A DNA stretch of 50,986 nt. It comes from Opitutaceae bacterium. Its GTDB lineage: Bacteria > Verrucomicrobiota > Verrucomicrobiia > Opitutales > Opitutaceae. Shown in pieces: positions 7,553 through 16,483 of this stretch. How positions within the stretch are numbered: the first letter of the stretch is position 1; the number at the start of each line of letters is the position of its first letter. Made by a program: the position numbers and the translations under genes. The DNA is taken from NCBI GenBank assembly GCA_014879845.1, contig JACSRI010000104.1, positions 1 through 50,986 of the forward strand, written 5' to 3'. Below the pieces are notes generated by a model that made no database searches, was not told where the DNA came from, and was given only the letters and a program-made list of their open reading frames with translations.

Positions 7553-9489
7553 CTACATCCGTCCCCGACCATCGCGACATCAGATCTGACCGCATAAACG
7601 TCCTAGCACGTTACTTCAGAAGCGGCTGGGCGTTTCTCGTGCCCTATGTCGCGGCCTATGCCGTCTACGACTGGCTCGACCTCCCGATCCATACCAGATC
7701 GGGCCACACGACACGAGGAGACATATGGCCGCCGCTTGTCACGGTCTTCGGCGCAATCACTCTATCGACCGTGGCCGCCGGCCTTGTTTGGCTCGGCATT
7801 GAGATCTCTCGCCCGAAGGCCATGGGCAGATCTTGGCTTTTCGCGCGTCAATCGCTGCCGTGGATCTGCCTTGGCATGATTTTGCTGCTGCCAGGCATAT
7901 ACCTCGAATTTCCAGCAGACCCGTGGGAACACCTGTTCAGGATATGCGAGTGGGATCGAGTTACCTCCATCGCCGCGCACAGCGCATCCGCCAAGGCGAC
8001 GTACCTGATAGCCTATTCGCTCGTCGATCCGGTCCCGGATTCATGGCGGCACGCCGCATTCAACATGATCGCGGCGGGATCCGGATTGCTACTGGCGTGG
8101 AACGCATACCGGCTTGGACGCGCAACGGCGCTTCGCCGATCGTTCGCGTACCTGTTCACAATCGCATACGTCCTGCTGCTAGGAAACAGCACGTTCTCGT
8201 TTTTTCGCTACTACGGAATCTCGAGCAGCATCCTGTCTCAGGTTGCTTCGCTTGCGATCATTAGGATCGCCGCGCTTGAGTCCCCTCGGTCCATTCTGCA
8301 GTGGTCTGCCTGGAGCTTCCGCGGCGGGGCCGCTCGCGCGGCGACCTATGGTTCGTTGCTACTTGTCGCACTCTACAGCCATCGGCAAGGAATCGTCCTC
8401 GCCTGCACTGGCATCGGTGCGATCGCCACATGGCATCTCCTGCGCGCGCGTCCGCGTCTAGCCATTTGGGGATTCGCCGGCAGCTTCGTTTTCGGGTGGT
8501 GGATGTTAGAAGTGATTCCCTCATGGGCAGAGCCGCTCCAGGCGCTCCGGTCCGCAGGCTGGTTGGCACCTTGGGGCGGTTTCAACCTTTTCACCCCCGG
8601 AACGGTGGCGTGCGAGAGGGGGATGCATATTCTGGGGCTCACTGGAATTCTAAACCTCACAGCGGGCGCCATTCTCGCCGCGAACAACCGACTGGCCGGC
8701 TGGCTCACACTCGCGCCCGTGGTTGTACTTATTCATCCGTTGTCCGCATTCCCCCTTGCATATGTGCTAAACGCCTCACCGGACAGCGACGCGCTGCTCG
8801 TCTTCCATCGCGTGCTTCTCGGAATTCCGGCCGGTCTCGCACTGGTCACGCTCGCCGCGATCCTGCTTTCAAGAGAGCGCTCGCCTTCAGCCAGTCTGGA
8901 AAAGAGACCAGCAGCACCGATGGCCGCAGTCGCAGCAACACTGCTCATCGTCGTCGTACCTGCAGGGGCGCCGTGGTACAACCGGCTGTGGAACCTAACT
9001 GCTGTCACACCCAACGACCTCGCGATGACGTTGGCGCAGGCCGATGCGGTGGGGGCCCTTAAAGCCGACGCAAGACCTCAGGGCGATATCCTCGTTGGGT
9101 CGTCGGGCCTTAACTTCGTCTTTCAGATCGAGCAATTCCAGCGCACGCCGTTCGATCCGGTCTCAATGCACCGACTCTACCGGCATCCGGTGCCCCGAAC
9201 ACCAGCTGAGGACATTTGGGTCACCGCCGCCTATCTTCAAAACCCCACCCGGCCGCCGATATCCGCGATCGTCCCGGACCCGAGCACGCTGATCTCATGC
9301 GCATCTCAAGCGGCTATCGCCAGCGGCCACTGGTTGCCACAGGAGGTCGCTCTGGCGTTCTCCGGTCCAGAATGTATCGATCAACTCGCTACAGAAAGAC
9401 AGCTCCAGCGCGAATTCCAGGGTCGAGCCGTGCGGGTGCGGAGCGAAGAACGTTTGACCCCGTCGCCGGACGGCCGCCTCAGCGAGTGA
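7549..9489 (+). CDS. Polytopic membrane protein, possible GT-C-type glycosyltransferase
   Basis: A 646-residue protein starting at a GTG that overlaps the wzm stop codon. It has about ten or more hydrophobic segments between residues 28 and 475 and a soluble C-terminal region of about 170 residues (from about 475) after PAGAPWYNRLWNL. The first long loop after an N-terminal helix pair holds an acidic cluster, FPADPWEHLFRICEWD, placed as in GT-C enzymes that use a lipid-linked sugar. FSFFRYYGISSSILSQVASL also recalls polymerases and GT-C proteins. I recognise no named family, so catalysis is inference. Coupling to wzm suggests a role in the exported glycan, such as adding a side residue on the periplasmic face. 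Base composition here is clearly lower in GC than in the wzm region. Confidence 0.75.
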   Translation: MTTSVPDHRDIRSDRINVLARYFRSGWAFLVPYVAAYAVYDWLDLPIHTRSGHTTRGDIWPPLVTVFGAITLSTVAAGLVWLGIEISRPKAMGRSWLFARQSLPWICLGMILLLPGIYLEFPADPWEHLFRICEWDRVTSIAAHSASAKATYLIAYSLVDPVPDSWRHAAFNMIAAGSGLLLAWNAYRLGRATALRRSFAYLFTIAYVLLLGNSTFSFFRYYGISSSILSQVASLAIIRIAALESPRSILQWSAWSFRGGAARAATYGSLLLVALYSHRQGIVLACTGIGAIATWHLLRARPRLAIWGFAGSFVFGWWMLEVIPSWAEPLQALRSAGWLAPWGGFNLFTPGTVACERGMHILGLTGILNLTAGAILAANNRLAGWLTLAPVVVLIHPLSAFPLAYVLNASPDSDALLVFHRVLLGIPAGLALVTLAAILLSRERSPSASLEKRPAAPMAAVAATLLIVVVPAGAPWYNRLWNLTAVTPNDLAMTLAQADAVGALKADARPQGDILVGSSGLNFVFQIEQFQRTPFDPVSMHRLYRHPVPRTPAEDIWVTAAYLQNPTRPPISAIVPDPSTLISCASQAAIASGHWLPQEVALAFSGPECIDQLATERQLQREFQGRAVRVRSEERLTPSPDGRLSE

Positions 9490-9529
9490 TGGTCTTGACT
9501 CAGTCCGGCGCTGTCGGTCGTCTAGCCGA

Positions 9530-10570
9530 ATGACCAAGTCCATCACCCTTGCCCAATTTGGATGTGGCTACTGGGGACCCAACTTGCTCCGAAACTTCTC
9601 GGCAGTTCAGGGCGGGCGCGTGGCGTGGGTAATCGAGCAGGACGCCTCGCGAAGAGCCTTCGTCGAACGGGGCTTCCCGGGCGTGCGAACCAGCGCCGAT
9701 ATTTCATCCGCACTCAACGATCCTTCGGTTGACGCGGTTATTGTCGCCACTCCGGCAGAAACGCATTTCCCTCTCACCGAGGCGGCCCTGCGAGCTGGCA
9801 AGCATGTCTTCGTAGAGAAGCCTCTCGCCACCCGCGTCTGCGACGTAGACGTACTCGCAGAAATCGCCACCGAGAAAGGGCTCATGGTCATGGCGGGGCA
9901 CACGTTCCTCTTCAATAACGCCGTCCGCTATGTAAAAGCGATGATCGATCGGGGAGAACTCGGCGAGATCCGCTCGATCTACAGTCAGCGACTAAATCTA
10001 GGACGCATTCGATCAGATATCGACGCGCTGTGGAACTTCGCCCCGCACGATCTCAGCATAATTCAATACTGGCTTGGCAACCCTGAACCGGTGTGTGTGC
10101 AGCGATTCGGCGCGGATTTCATCCAGCCCGGAATCGACGACGTGGTCTTTCTGAACGTCCGCTATCCTGGGAAAATTCTCGCCAGCATCCACGTCAGTTG
10201 GCTGGACCCGCAAAAAGTCCGCAAGATGGTGGTCGTCGGTTCCAAGAAGATGGTGGTCTACGACGACGTCGCCGAGGACAAGATCACGATATACGACAAA
10301 GGTATCGATCGCCTTGCGCGGGTCGGCGAGAACATGGATTTCGACGGTCCCGCAAGATTCAACTATGGATATCGGTCGGGCGACATCCTGATTCCGAGGA
10401 TCGACTGGGTTGAACCATTACGCGCCGAGGCCGAGCACTTTCTGAACTGCATCCGCACAGGTTCTCAGCCGCTGACCGGCATCGACCACGCCAGGCGAGT
10501 AGTCGGAATTCTCGAACTTGCCAGTTGTTCACAGCCAACACACGATCAGACCGGCAAGGGCCTACTTTAG
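9530..10570 (+). CDS. Gfo/Idh/MocA family sugar dehydrogenase
   Basis: A 346-residue NAD(P)-dependent oxidoreductase. The N-terminal Rossmann fold shows FGCGYWGPNLLRNF, and the family hallmark EKPLAT follows GKHVFV (near residues 95-103). The C-terminal alpha/beta domain includes ALWNFAPHDLSIIQYW, where the His is the usual catalytic or substrate-binding residue. Polysaccharide-locus members such as WlbA/WbpB oxidise C3 of UDP-sugars so that a DegT aminotransferase can install an amino group. A DegT enzyme lies 2.4 kb downstream (12950-14059), which fits this role. The substrate is inferred from context only. Confidence 0.9.
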   Translation: MTKSITLAQFGCGYWGPNLLRNFSAVQGGRVAWVIEQDASRRAFVERGFPGVRTSADISSALNDPSVDAVIVATPAETHFPLTEAALRAGKHVFVEKPLATRVCDVDVLAEIATEKGLMVMAGHTFLFNNAVRYVKAMIDRGELGEIRSIYSQRLNLGRIRSDIDALWNFAPHDLSIIQYWLGNPEPVCVQRFGADFIQPGIDDVVFLNVRYPGKILASIHVSWLDPQKVRKMVVVGSKKMVVYDDVAEDKITIYDKGIDRLARVGENMDFDGPARFNYGYRSGDILIPRIDWVEPLRAEAEHFLNCIRTGSQPLTGIDHARRVVGILELASCSQPTHDQTGKGLL

Positions 10571-10578
10571 TTCATCAG

Positions 10579-11562
10579 GTGAACATAACTTCCCAGACTG
10601 CTGCAAACAGGCGTCGCCGAATCTTGATCACGAGCGCGGGCACAGCTTCCGCGGTAAGCGTAATCAAGGCCCTGCGACTACAACGCGAACTGTCTGTGTG
10701 GCTTCATGCCGTCGATGTCGATTCCAACGCGGTTGGATTGCGCATGGCCGACAAGAGCGAGGTTGTTCCTCCGGCTTCCTCGCCTGAATATATTGATCAT
10801 CTCATTGCTCTGTGCCAAAGGGAAGGCATCGGAACCATCCTTCCGATCTACTCGAAGGAAATTGTCCTAATCGCCCGTCATGTCGCTCGGTTCGCCGCTG
10901 CGGGGGTGGCGACCCTGTTGCCACCGCCTGCCACAATCAGCTTGGCAAATGACAAGCGCGGAATGTCCGGATTCGTCCACAATCTCGGCATCCCGGTACC
11001 CGAAATCTATACGGGCGACCGATGGCCGGGTTACGGTCTGATCGGTAAGCCCAATAGCTCAAGTGGATCCTCTGGGGTGTGCCACATAGAGGACGAGCGC
11101 GACTGGGACTACTGGCGCGGCAAAACGTCTGACTATGTATTCCAGCGCTTGGCACGAGGCATCGAGTACACGGTGGATGTACTTTGCGACCGGAGTTCGC
11201 AATGCGTCGTGTGCTCGCCCCGCAGCCGACTGCAGGTCAAGGCCGGACAATCCATCCGAGGGAGAACCGAAAGTCGCCCGCTACTTGAAACAGCGGCTCG
11301 TCGGATTTGTTCGGCGGCCGGTCTCATAGGCCCCGGCAACCTTCAATTTTTTGAAGACGAGACCGGCATTAACTTCATCGAACTGAATCCGCGATTCGCA
11401 GCTGGGGGCCTAATGCTCACTGTGCACGCCGGAGCCAACATCCCGTTGCTTGCGGTCCAGCTGGCCCAAGGAGAGGTAGTCAAAACCGTTGGGGCAGTTC
11501 CCGGGATCGGAATGATTCGCTATTGGGAGGAACTTTTCATCTCGGACCGGGCACAATCATGA
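10579..11562 (+). CDS. ATP-grasp carboxylate-amine ligase-like protein
   Basis: A 327-residue ATP-grasp protein. The N-terminal pre-ATP-grasp fold begins RRILITSAGTASAVSVIKAL, followed by DVDSNAVGLRMAD and ILPIYSKEIVLIA. The central region gives KPNSSSGSSGV (the ATP-binding Gly/Ser loop) and EYTVDVLC. The metal-binding end is FIELNPRFAAGGLML, then HAGANIPLLAVQLAQGE, close to CarB-like and sugar-locus ATP-grasp proteins. Such enzymes join a carboxylate to an amine through an acyl phosphate. I chose GTG 10579, nine bases after the previous stop; a TTG at 10525 would extend it into the upstream gene. The following methyltransferase overlaps it by ATGA. It may attach an amino acid or other acid to an amino sugar, which is an inference. 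Confidence 0.85.
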   Translation: MNITSQTAANRRRRILITSAGTASAVSVIKALRLQRELSVWLHAVDVDSNAVGLRMADKSEVVPPASSPEYIDHLIALCQREGIGTILPIYSKEIVLIARHVARFAAAGVATLLPPPATISLANDKRGMSGFVHNLGIPVPEIYTGDRWPGYGLIGKPNSSSGSSGVCHIEDERDWDYWRGKTSDYVFQRLARGIEYTVDVLCDRSSQCVVCSPRSRLQVKAGQSIRGRTESRPLLETAARRICSAAGLIGPGNLQFFEDETGINFIELNPRFAAGGLMLTVHAGANIPLLAVQLAQGEVVKTVGAVPGIGMIRYWEELFISDRAQS

Positions 11563-12275
11563 GCAAGAATGAACTGGAACACCTTAATCAAGTAGCCCGA
11601 ATCTATGGCAACGAAGCCGGTGCGCTCAATCGTGACATTGCTAGTTACTACAGCCTGAAATGCACCCTTCGCCACGTCAGCGGTGGTAGGATCCTGCAGT
11701 TGGGCCTGGGGGATGGACTAATTGCCTCAGCACTTGCCGCGATAAGCAGCGCCAGCCTCGATGTAATTGAAGGCGCGTCAGCCGTGATCGCCCAAGTTCC
11801 ATCCGATGGCACTTATCAGGTCATTCACACCCTATTTGAGGATTATCGCCCTGGTGGGCTCTACGACTATGTAGTCGGAAACCATGTACTAGAGCACGTG
11901 GCCGATCCCGTGGCAATAGTCAGTTTGGTCAAGAATTGGCTTCGTCCCGGAGGCCTGGCTATATTCACTGTTCCGAATGCCAATTCGCTGCACCGTCGCA
12001 TAGGGGTGGCCATGGGTCTCCTCAAGCACGTTCAGGAACTCAATGCTCAAGACCTGGAGTTGGGCCATCGGCGTGTATACACCATCCCAGAAATTCGGGA
12101 CGATCTCTCAAGGGCTGGCTTTACCGATGTGACGATCAAGGGGTACATGCTGAAAATGGTATCTCACGCGCAAATGAAAGGCTGGTCGAGAAGCTTGCTT
12201 GATGCGATCTACGACGTCAGCATCGAGGCCGATCCGAACATATGTTCCAATATACTTGCGCTCTGTAAGAGATGA
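11559..12275 (+). CDS. Class I SAM-dependent methyltransferase
   Basis: A 238-residue methyltransferase. Motif I is RILQLGLGDGLIASAL, the acidic strand-2 end is LDVIEGAS, motif post-I/II is YDYVVGNHVLEHVADPV, and LRPGGLAIFTVPNANS is the strand-5 motif. The tail after residue 150 (GHRRVYTIPEI, RAGFTDVTIKG) resembles type-11/12 methyltransferases from polysaccharide loci. The start ATG overlaps the ATP-grasp stop by four bases, so the pair is coupled and may act on one substrate. Whether it makes an O-, N- or carboxyl-methyl group cannot be told. Confidence 0.88.
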   Translation: MSKNELEHLNQVARIYGNEAGALNRDIASYYSLKCTLRHVSGGRILQLGLGDGLIASALAAISSASLDVIEGASAVIAQVPSDGTYQVIHTLFEDYRPGGLYDYVVGNHVLEHVADPVAIVSLVKNWLRPGGLAIFTVPNANSLHRRIGVAMGLLKHVQELNAQDLELGHRRVYTIPEIRDDLSRAGFTDVTIKGYMLKMVSHAQMKGWSRSLLDAIYDVSIEADPNICSNILALCKR

Positions 12276-12288
12276 CCAAGCACCTGCC

Positions 12289-12945
12289 GTGATTTTTTTC
12301 GATCTCGATGGTCCAATCCTTGATGTCTCGCGCAAATACTACCGCGTTTATTCGACTGTAGTTCGCGAACTAAACGGCATACCTCTTACCCAAGATTGCT
12401 ACTGGCAGCGCAAACGAGAACGAGACCAAGACACGGCCATCTTGCGCGACAGTCAGGTGCCGGAGTCAAAGCTTCAGGAGTTCCGAGATCGTCGGCGCGC
12501 GTTGATTGAGACTGCAGACTACTGGCAGTACGACACGGCATGGCCCGAAGTGCAGGCTGTGCTGACCGGGTTGCCGCAGCCACCACCGATCGTCGTTGTA
12601 ACGCTTCGCAACCAACCCCATGCACTTCACGCGGAACTACGCGCCTTAGGACTGGACCGATTGTTCGCCAAGGTGCTTTCCGTCTCGGGCGATGCAGGCC
12701 ATGGTGATCGCCACGAGGCAAAAGTCGCTCTTGTCCGCGATCAATTCGGACGGCTTCGCGATGGCTGGTTTGTCGGTGACACTGAGACTGATTTGCGCGC
12801 GGGCGAAGCCTTGGGCCTGGCACGCCTTGCAGTGACGTTTGGCATTCGTACTGAAGCCTTACTCCAGCGGGAGAATCCCAATTTCATCGCCCGCAGCCCG
12901 GCCGAACTGGCTCACTGGCTAGCCGAACAGGCTCTTTGCACCTAA
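12289..12945 (+). CDS. HAD-superfamily hydrolase (phosphatase-like)
   Basis: A 218-residue HAD protein. Motif I is FFDLDGPILD with both Asp residues, motif II is VVVTLRNQ (Thr), and motif IV is FVGDTETDLRAGEALG. A cap domain of about 75 residues (RKRERDQDTAIL onward) lies after motif I, as in the phosphoglycolate phosphatase type. The GTG at 12289 begins exactly at the first beta strand; a TTG at 12256 inside the upstream gene is an alternative. HAD enzymes in such clusters dephosphorylate sugar phosphates or intermediates. Its place between a methyltransferase and an aminotransferase points to the same tailoring pathway. Confidence 0.88.
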   Translation: MIFFDLDGPILDVSRKYYRVYSTVVRELNGIPLTQDCYWQRKRERDQDTAILRDSQVPESKLQEFRDRRRALIETADYWQYDTAWPEVQAVLTGLPQPPPIVVVTLRNQPHALHAELRALGLDRLFAKVLSVSGDAGHGDRHEAKVALVRDQFGRLRDGWFVGDTETDLRAGEALGLARLAVTFGIRTEALLQRENPNFIARSPAELAHWLAEQALCT

Positions 12946-12949
12946 ATCC

Positions 12950-14059
12950 ATGAAAGTACCGTTTGTTGACCTCCATGCCCAGTATGTATCCATAAAGCCC
13001 GAGGTGGACGCTGCCATTGCTGCTGTAATCCACGAATCCGGCTTCGTACGCAGCCGTTTCGTGGACGAATTCGAAGCGAGCTGGGCACAGACCCTGGGAG
13101 TAAAGCACTGCGTGTCGTGTGCCAACGGAACCGACGCCTTATATATTGCCATGCGTGGCTTAGGGCTTAAGCCGGGGGACGAAGTAATCACCACCGCACA
13201 CTCCTGGATTGCGACATCGGAGACCATAACACAAGCGGGAGGCAAGGTTGTCTTTTGCGATACAGAGGAGGAGACTTTCACGATCGACCCGGCGCAAATC
13301 GCCGCGAAAATTTCACCCCGGACCGTCGGAATAATTCCAGTTCACCTCTATGGTCAATCCGCGGATATGGACGCGGTGATGGCGTTGGCTCGCCGCAATA
13401 ATCTCTGGGTAATCGAAGATTGCGCGCAGTCGCATCTGGCGACCTATAAGGGACAAATGCTGGGCACCTTTGGCCACGCCGCGACTTTCTCATTCTATCC
13501 AGGAAAAAACCTCGGAGCGATGGGAGACGCAGGGTGCCTGGTCACGAACGATTCGATGCTAGCCGAGTGGTGCGCACTGTTCGCTCGACACGGAGGAAAG
13601 GGCGACCACGTCATGGAAGGCATCAATAGCCGTCTCGATGGCATGCAGGCGGCAATCCTGAGTACCAAACTACCCCATCTTGCGACGTGGACGGTTCAAC
13701 GGCAAGACCATGCTGCAGAATATGGACGTGGTCTGGCTACGCTTCCGGCCGTGCGGCGCCCGGTCGTTCGGCCGGACTGCAGCCATGTATATCATCTGTA
13801 CGTCATTCGCACAACTAGACGCGACGAACTCAAAATTCACCTACAAGCGAACAACATTGCTACGGTCCTGAACTACCCGCGGGCGCTTCCTTTCTACCCT
13901 GCTTATCGCTACCTTGGTCACCGTCCAGAGGAGTTTCCGAATGCATTCCAACATCAGCAGGAAATTCTGTCGCTACCGCTTTATCCGGAGATGCGAGCAG
14001 ATGCCCTAGCTTATGTTATCGACTCCATCCGCGAGTTTTTCGCAAGTCCAAGAGTGTGA
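12950..14059 (+). CDS. DegT/DnrJ/EryC1 sugar aminotransferase (first copy)
   Basis: A 369-residue PLP enzyme that transaminates a keto sugar nucleotide. It has the family start VPFVDLHAQY, the substrate/PLP region CANGTDALYIAMRGL, and VIEDCAQSH with the PLP-ring Asp. The Schiff-base Lys is K186 in FSFYPGKNLGAMGDAG. The C-terminal half carries INSRLDGMQAAIL and the HVYHLYVIR motif. It resembles WbpE/WlbC-type enzymes acting at C3. With the Gfo/Idh/MocA dehydrogenase at 9530 it would make a 3-amino sugar. It starts five bases after the HAD gene, and its stop overlaps the next start (GTGA). Confidence 0.95.
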   Translation: MKVPFVDLHAQYVSIKPEVDAAIAAVIHESGFVRSRFVDEFEASWAQTLGVKHCVSCANGTDALYIAMRGLGLKPGDEVITTAHSWIATSETITQAGGKVVFCDTEEETFTIDPAQIAAKISPRTVGIIPVHLYGQSADMDAVMALARRNNLWVIEDCAQSHLATYKGQMLGTFGHAATFSFYPGKNLGAMGDAGCLVTNDSMLAEWCALFARHGGKGDHVMEGINSRLDGMQAAILSTKLPHLATWTVQRQDHAAEYGRGLATLPAVRRPVVRPDCSHVYHLYVIRTTRRDELKIHLQANNIATVLNYPRALPFYPAYRYLGHRPEEFPNAFQHQQEILSLPLYPEMRADALAYVIDSIREFFASPRV

Positions 14060-15228
14060 ATATTGCCCATATCACGACGCTTTATCCGGAATACCTGACG
14101 GATTTCGAGAGCAGAAATCCGCAGATAAAAGCAGCCAGTTTCGCTGAACACCGGACCCTGCTCTATACCGATGCCTTCGCATGGGGCGATTACTTTGCCC
14201 GATACTTGGCAATCAGAGGCAAACCGTGCTTGCATATCATTGCCAACTACCCCGCTCTGCAGCACAAATGGGCATCCGAAAACGGCTTCCAACCTGACAG
14301 CCGTGACCCGCTGTTTTCGATTGTAAGGGCACAGGTCCAGCAGCACGCGACAGACTTTCTTTTCATCGAAGATTGTTGTGCCTTTCCGACCGCCAAGGTC
14401 CGCCTTCTGGAAGCCGCTGTACGGCTGCGCGGTATCGCATGTTACCATGGCGTGGAATCCAATATCGACCATTTGGTTCCCCCTGAAGCACTACTGCTTA
14501 CCTGCTCTCCGCCCATGGCTCGAGAGTGGCACTCCAAAGGGTATCGCACAGCAATTCTTCGGCACGCGTTCGAGCCATCCGTACTCCTAGGGTTGCCGCC
14601 TTCCGAAAAGAAGGTCGACGTCAGTTTCATAGGGAGTTGTTCGCCCCTGTGGCACCCTGAGCGACATGATTGGCTCCTGAACGTCATGCAAGGAGTTCCT
14701 GCACTGGAAATTTGGACCGATTCCTTCAGGAAGTCGGCTCGTGCCATGGCTCGCGCCATTGCCGCGTCCTTGGTTCACGGCCGTGGGTCGCGAGTATTGG
14801 CTCACTTCGCCTCGCCACTACGTCGACGTGCCCATCCTGCAATATACGGACGAAAGATGCTGGCCCAGCTTGGTGATTCGCTCGTGACATTAAACGCACA
14901 TATCACTCAGCGGAACCCCACCGCAGGCAATATGCGCCTGTTTGAAGCCACCGGAGTTGGTGCATGCTTGGTCACCGATGCTCGCGACGACCTTTCGGAG
15001 ATTTTTGAGCCGGATGTCGAGGTGGTCACCTACGCAACCCCGGAGGAGAGTGTCGAAAAGGTTCGCTGGCTGCTGGATCATCCGCTCGATGCGCAAGCCA
15101 TTGGCAAGCGAGGCCAAGACCGGACTCTGCGCGACCACACATTCGCCAAAAGGGCCGAACAGTTGGAGCAGTTGATGATCGCACACACACGAGATCGCCA
15201 GACGCGTTCCCATCGTGCCGCGACTTGA
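14056..15228 (+). CDS. Glycosyltransferase, CgeB-like
   Basis: A 390-residue GT-B-type protein beginning at a GTG that overlaps the aminotransferase stop. The N-terminal domain runs from NIAHITTLYPEYLT to about residue 170. The C-terminal domain contains VDVSFIGSCSPLWHPER, then NMRLFEATGVGACLVTDA and EIFEPDVEVVTYATPEE. That pattern matches the CgeB/DUF3880-linked C-terminal glycosyltransferase domain. It presumably adds one sugar of the repeat unit on the cytoplasmic face. Donor and linkage are unknown. It overlaps the flippase gene by 14 bases. Confidence 0.85.
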   Translation: MNIAHITTLYPEYLTDFESRNPQIKAASFAEHRTLLYTDAFAWGDYFARYLAIRGKPCLHIIANYPALQHKWASENGFQPDSRDPLFSIVRAQVQQHATDFLFIEDCCAFPTAKVRLLEAAVRLRGIACYHGVESNIDHLVPPEALLLTCSPPMAREWHSKGYRTAILRHAFEPSVLLGLPPSEKKVDVSFIGSCSPLWHPERHDWLLNVMQGVPALEIWTDSFRKSARAMARAIAASLVHGRGSRVLAHFASPLRRRAHPAIYGRKMLAQLGDSLVTLNAHITQRNPTAGNMRLFEATGVGACLVTDARDDLSEIFEPDVEVVTYATPEESVEKVRWLLDHPLDAQAIGKRGQDRTLRDHTFAKRAEQLEQLMIAHTRDRQTRSHRAAT

Positions 15229-16483
15229 TTCCGCGCTTGCTCTTGTGCGCCGGCTCGTTCCGCGAGGAACAACTCCGCTAGTTGCGGCAAGCATCGGCAG
15301 TCAGCTGTGCACCTTCGCTGCGATACCCTTCGTCAGCCGATGGTGCGGCCCGCAGGACTTCGGACTCCTCCAGCTGTACATCACCCTCATAACAATAGCA
15401 GGTCTGGTCGCGAGCCTTCGTTTCGACTACGCGTTGCTTCAGCCAGAGCTGGACGCAGAAGCTCGTGGATTGTGGACCATCGGTGCCGGAGCGTCATTCG
15501 GAATCGGATGCTTGGCATGGCTCGCGCTTCCGGGTCTGTCCTATTGGCAGTCCACGGCGGGATGGGAGGCCTTGAGAGATCTGGGATGGGCTGTGGGCTT
15601 GGCGGTTGCATTGACCGGCATGAGTTCCGGCTCGTCTCAATGGTTGATTCGAAAAGGGAATTTCAACCAGCTCGCACGCGCGCGTGTCATTCAGAGCATA
15701 GCTACTGCCTCCATCCAGCTGTCACTTGCCTACCTGGGTGCGGGCGGGAAGGGACTGATCCTGGCAGACGTAGCCGGCCGAACCTTGGGTCTCGTCATAC
15801 TAGTCGATCGTGGGTTGCTTTGCTGGAGCGACGTCCCTCGGGTGAGGGATATTGTACGTGTCGCATTTGCCTATCAGCGATTCCCGAAGGTTTCAGTGCC
15901 GTCCGCCATGATAAACGCGGTTGGATTCTCACTGCCCGTCTTCTTTATTGAACGGGCCTTCGGCACCCACGGAGTAGGCGTTTTTTCGCTGCTGGAGCGA
16001 ATCATGGGAATCCCCACCCTGTTCCTCGGTCAGCCCCTTTCGCAAACCTTCACGCACAGGCTGCGCGAAGCCATGAAACACAGTAAACGAAGAGCGCGGG
16101 GCGAGGTGTTTTCAACATCCCGAACAGCTGCAATTCTCGGCATCTTCCCCTTTGTTGCACTGGCGGTCGCGGGTCCCTGGCTGGTCACACTCGTATTCGG
16201 CCCACAATGGCACGATGTCGGGCACCTCGCACAACTTCTCGCTGTTCCCTACTTCGTCGCGTATGCAGTGTGGCCGGTCATGCCCACGCTCACGGTCATG
16301 AATCGACTCCGCACCCAAATGACCTGGGATACCTCGCGCGCCCTGGCACTTCTCGCCATTGGGTGGTTGGCAAGTCGCGGACATTTCTCGCTCGGGTCAA
16401 TCGTCGGATTCGTTTCGATTGTCATGGCCTCGTTTGGGGTGCTGCACTTTTACCTCTGCCAGCGAGCCGCCGCGAATCCATGA
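15215..16483 (+). CDS. wzx: O-antigen/polysaccharide flippase (Wzx-like)
   Basis: A 422-residue membrane protein of the MATE-like polysaccharide flippase superfamily. It has about 12 hydrophobic segments from residue 20 to the end and the typical opening FVSRWCGPQDFGLLQLYITL with a charged end to helix 1. The central IERAFGTHGVGVFSLLERI and C-terminal LVTLVFGPQWHDVGHLAQLL match the family, which moves undecaprenyl-linked repeat units outward. GTG start, overlapping the glycosyltransferase by 14 bases; the downstream methyltransferase overlaps by ATGA. Together with the Wzy-like protein at 21837 it defines a Wzx/Wzy pathway. Confidence 0.9.
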   Translation: MPRLDSALALVRRLVPRGTTPLVAASIGSQLCTFAAIPFVSRWCGPQDFGLLQLYITLITIAGLVASLRFDYALLQPELDAEARGLWTIGAGASFGIGCLAWLALPGLSYWQSTAGWEALRDLGWAVGLAVALTGMSSGSSQWLIRKGNFNQLARARVIQSIATASIQLSLAYLGAGGKGLILADVAGRTLGLVILVDRGLLCWSDVPRVRDIVRVAFAYQRFPKVSVPSAMINAVGFSLPVFFIERAFGTHGVGVFSLLERIMGIPTLFLGQPLSQTFTHRLREAMKHSKRRARGEVFSTSRTAAILGIFPFVALAVAGPWLVTLVFGPQWHDVGHLAQLLAVPYFVAYAVWPVMPTLTVMNRLRTQMTWDTSRALALLAIGWLASRGHFSLGSIVGFVSIVMASFGVLHFYLCQRAAANP

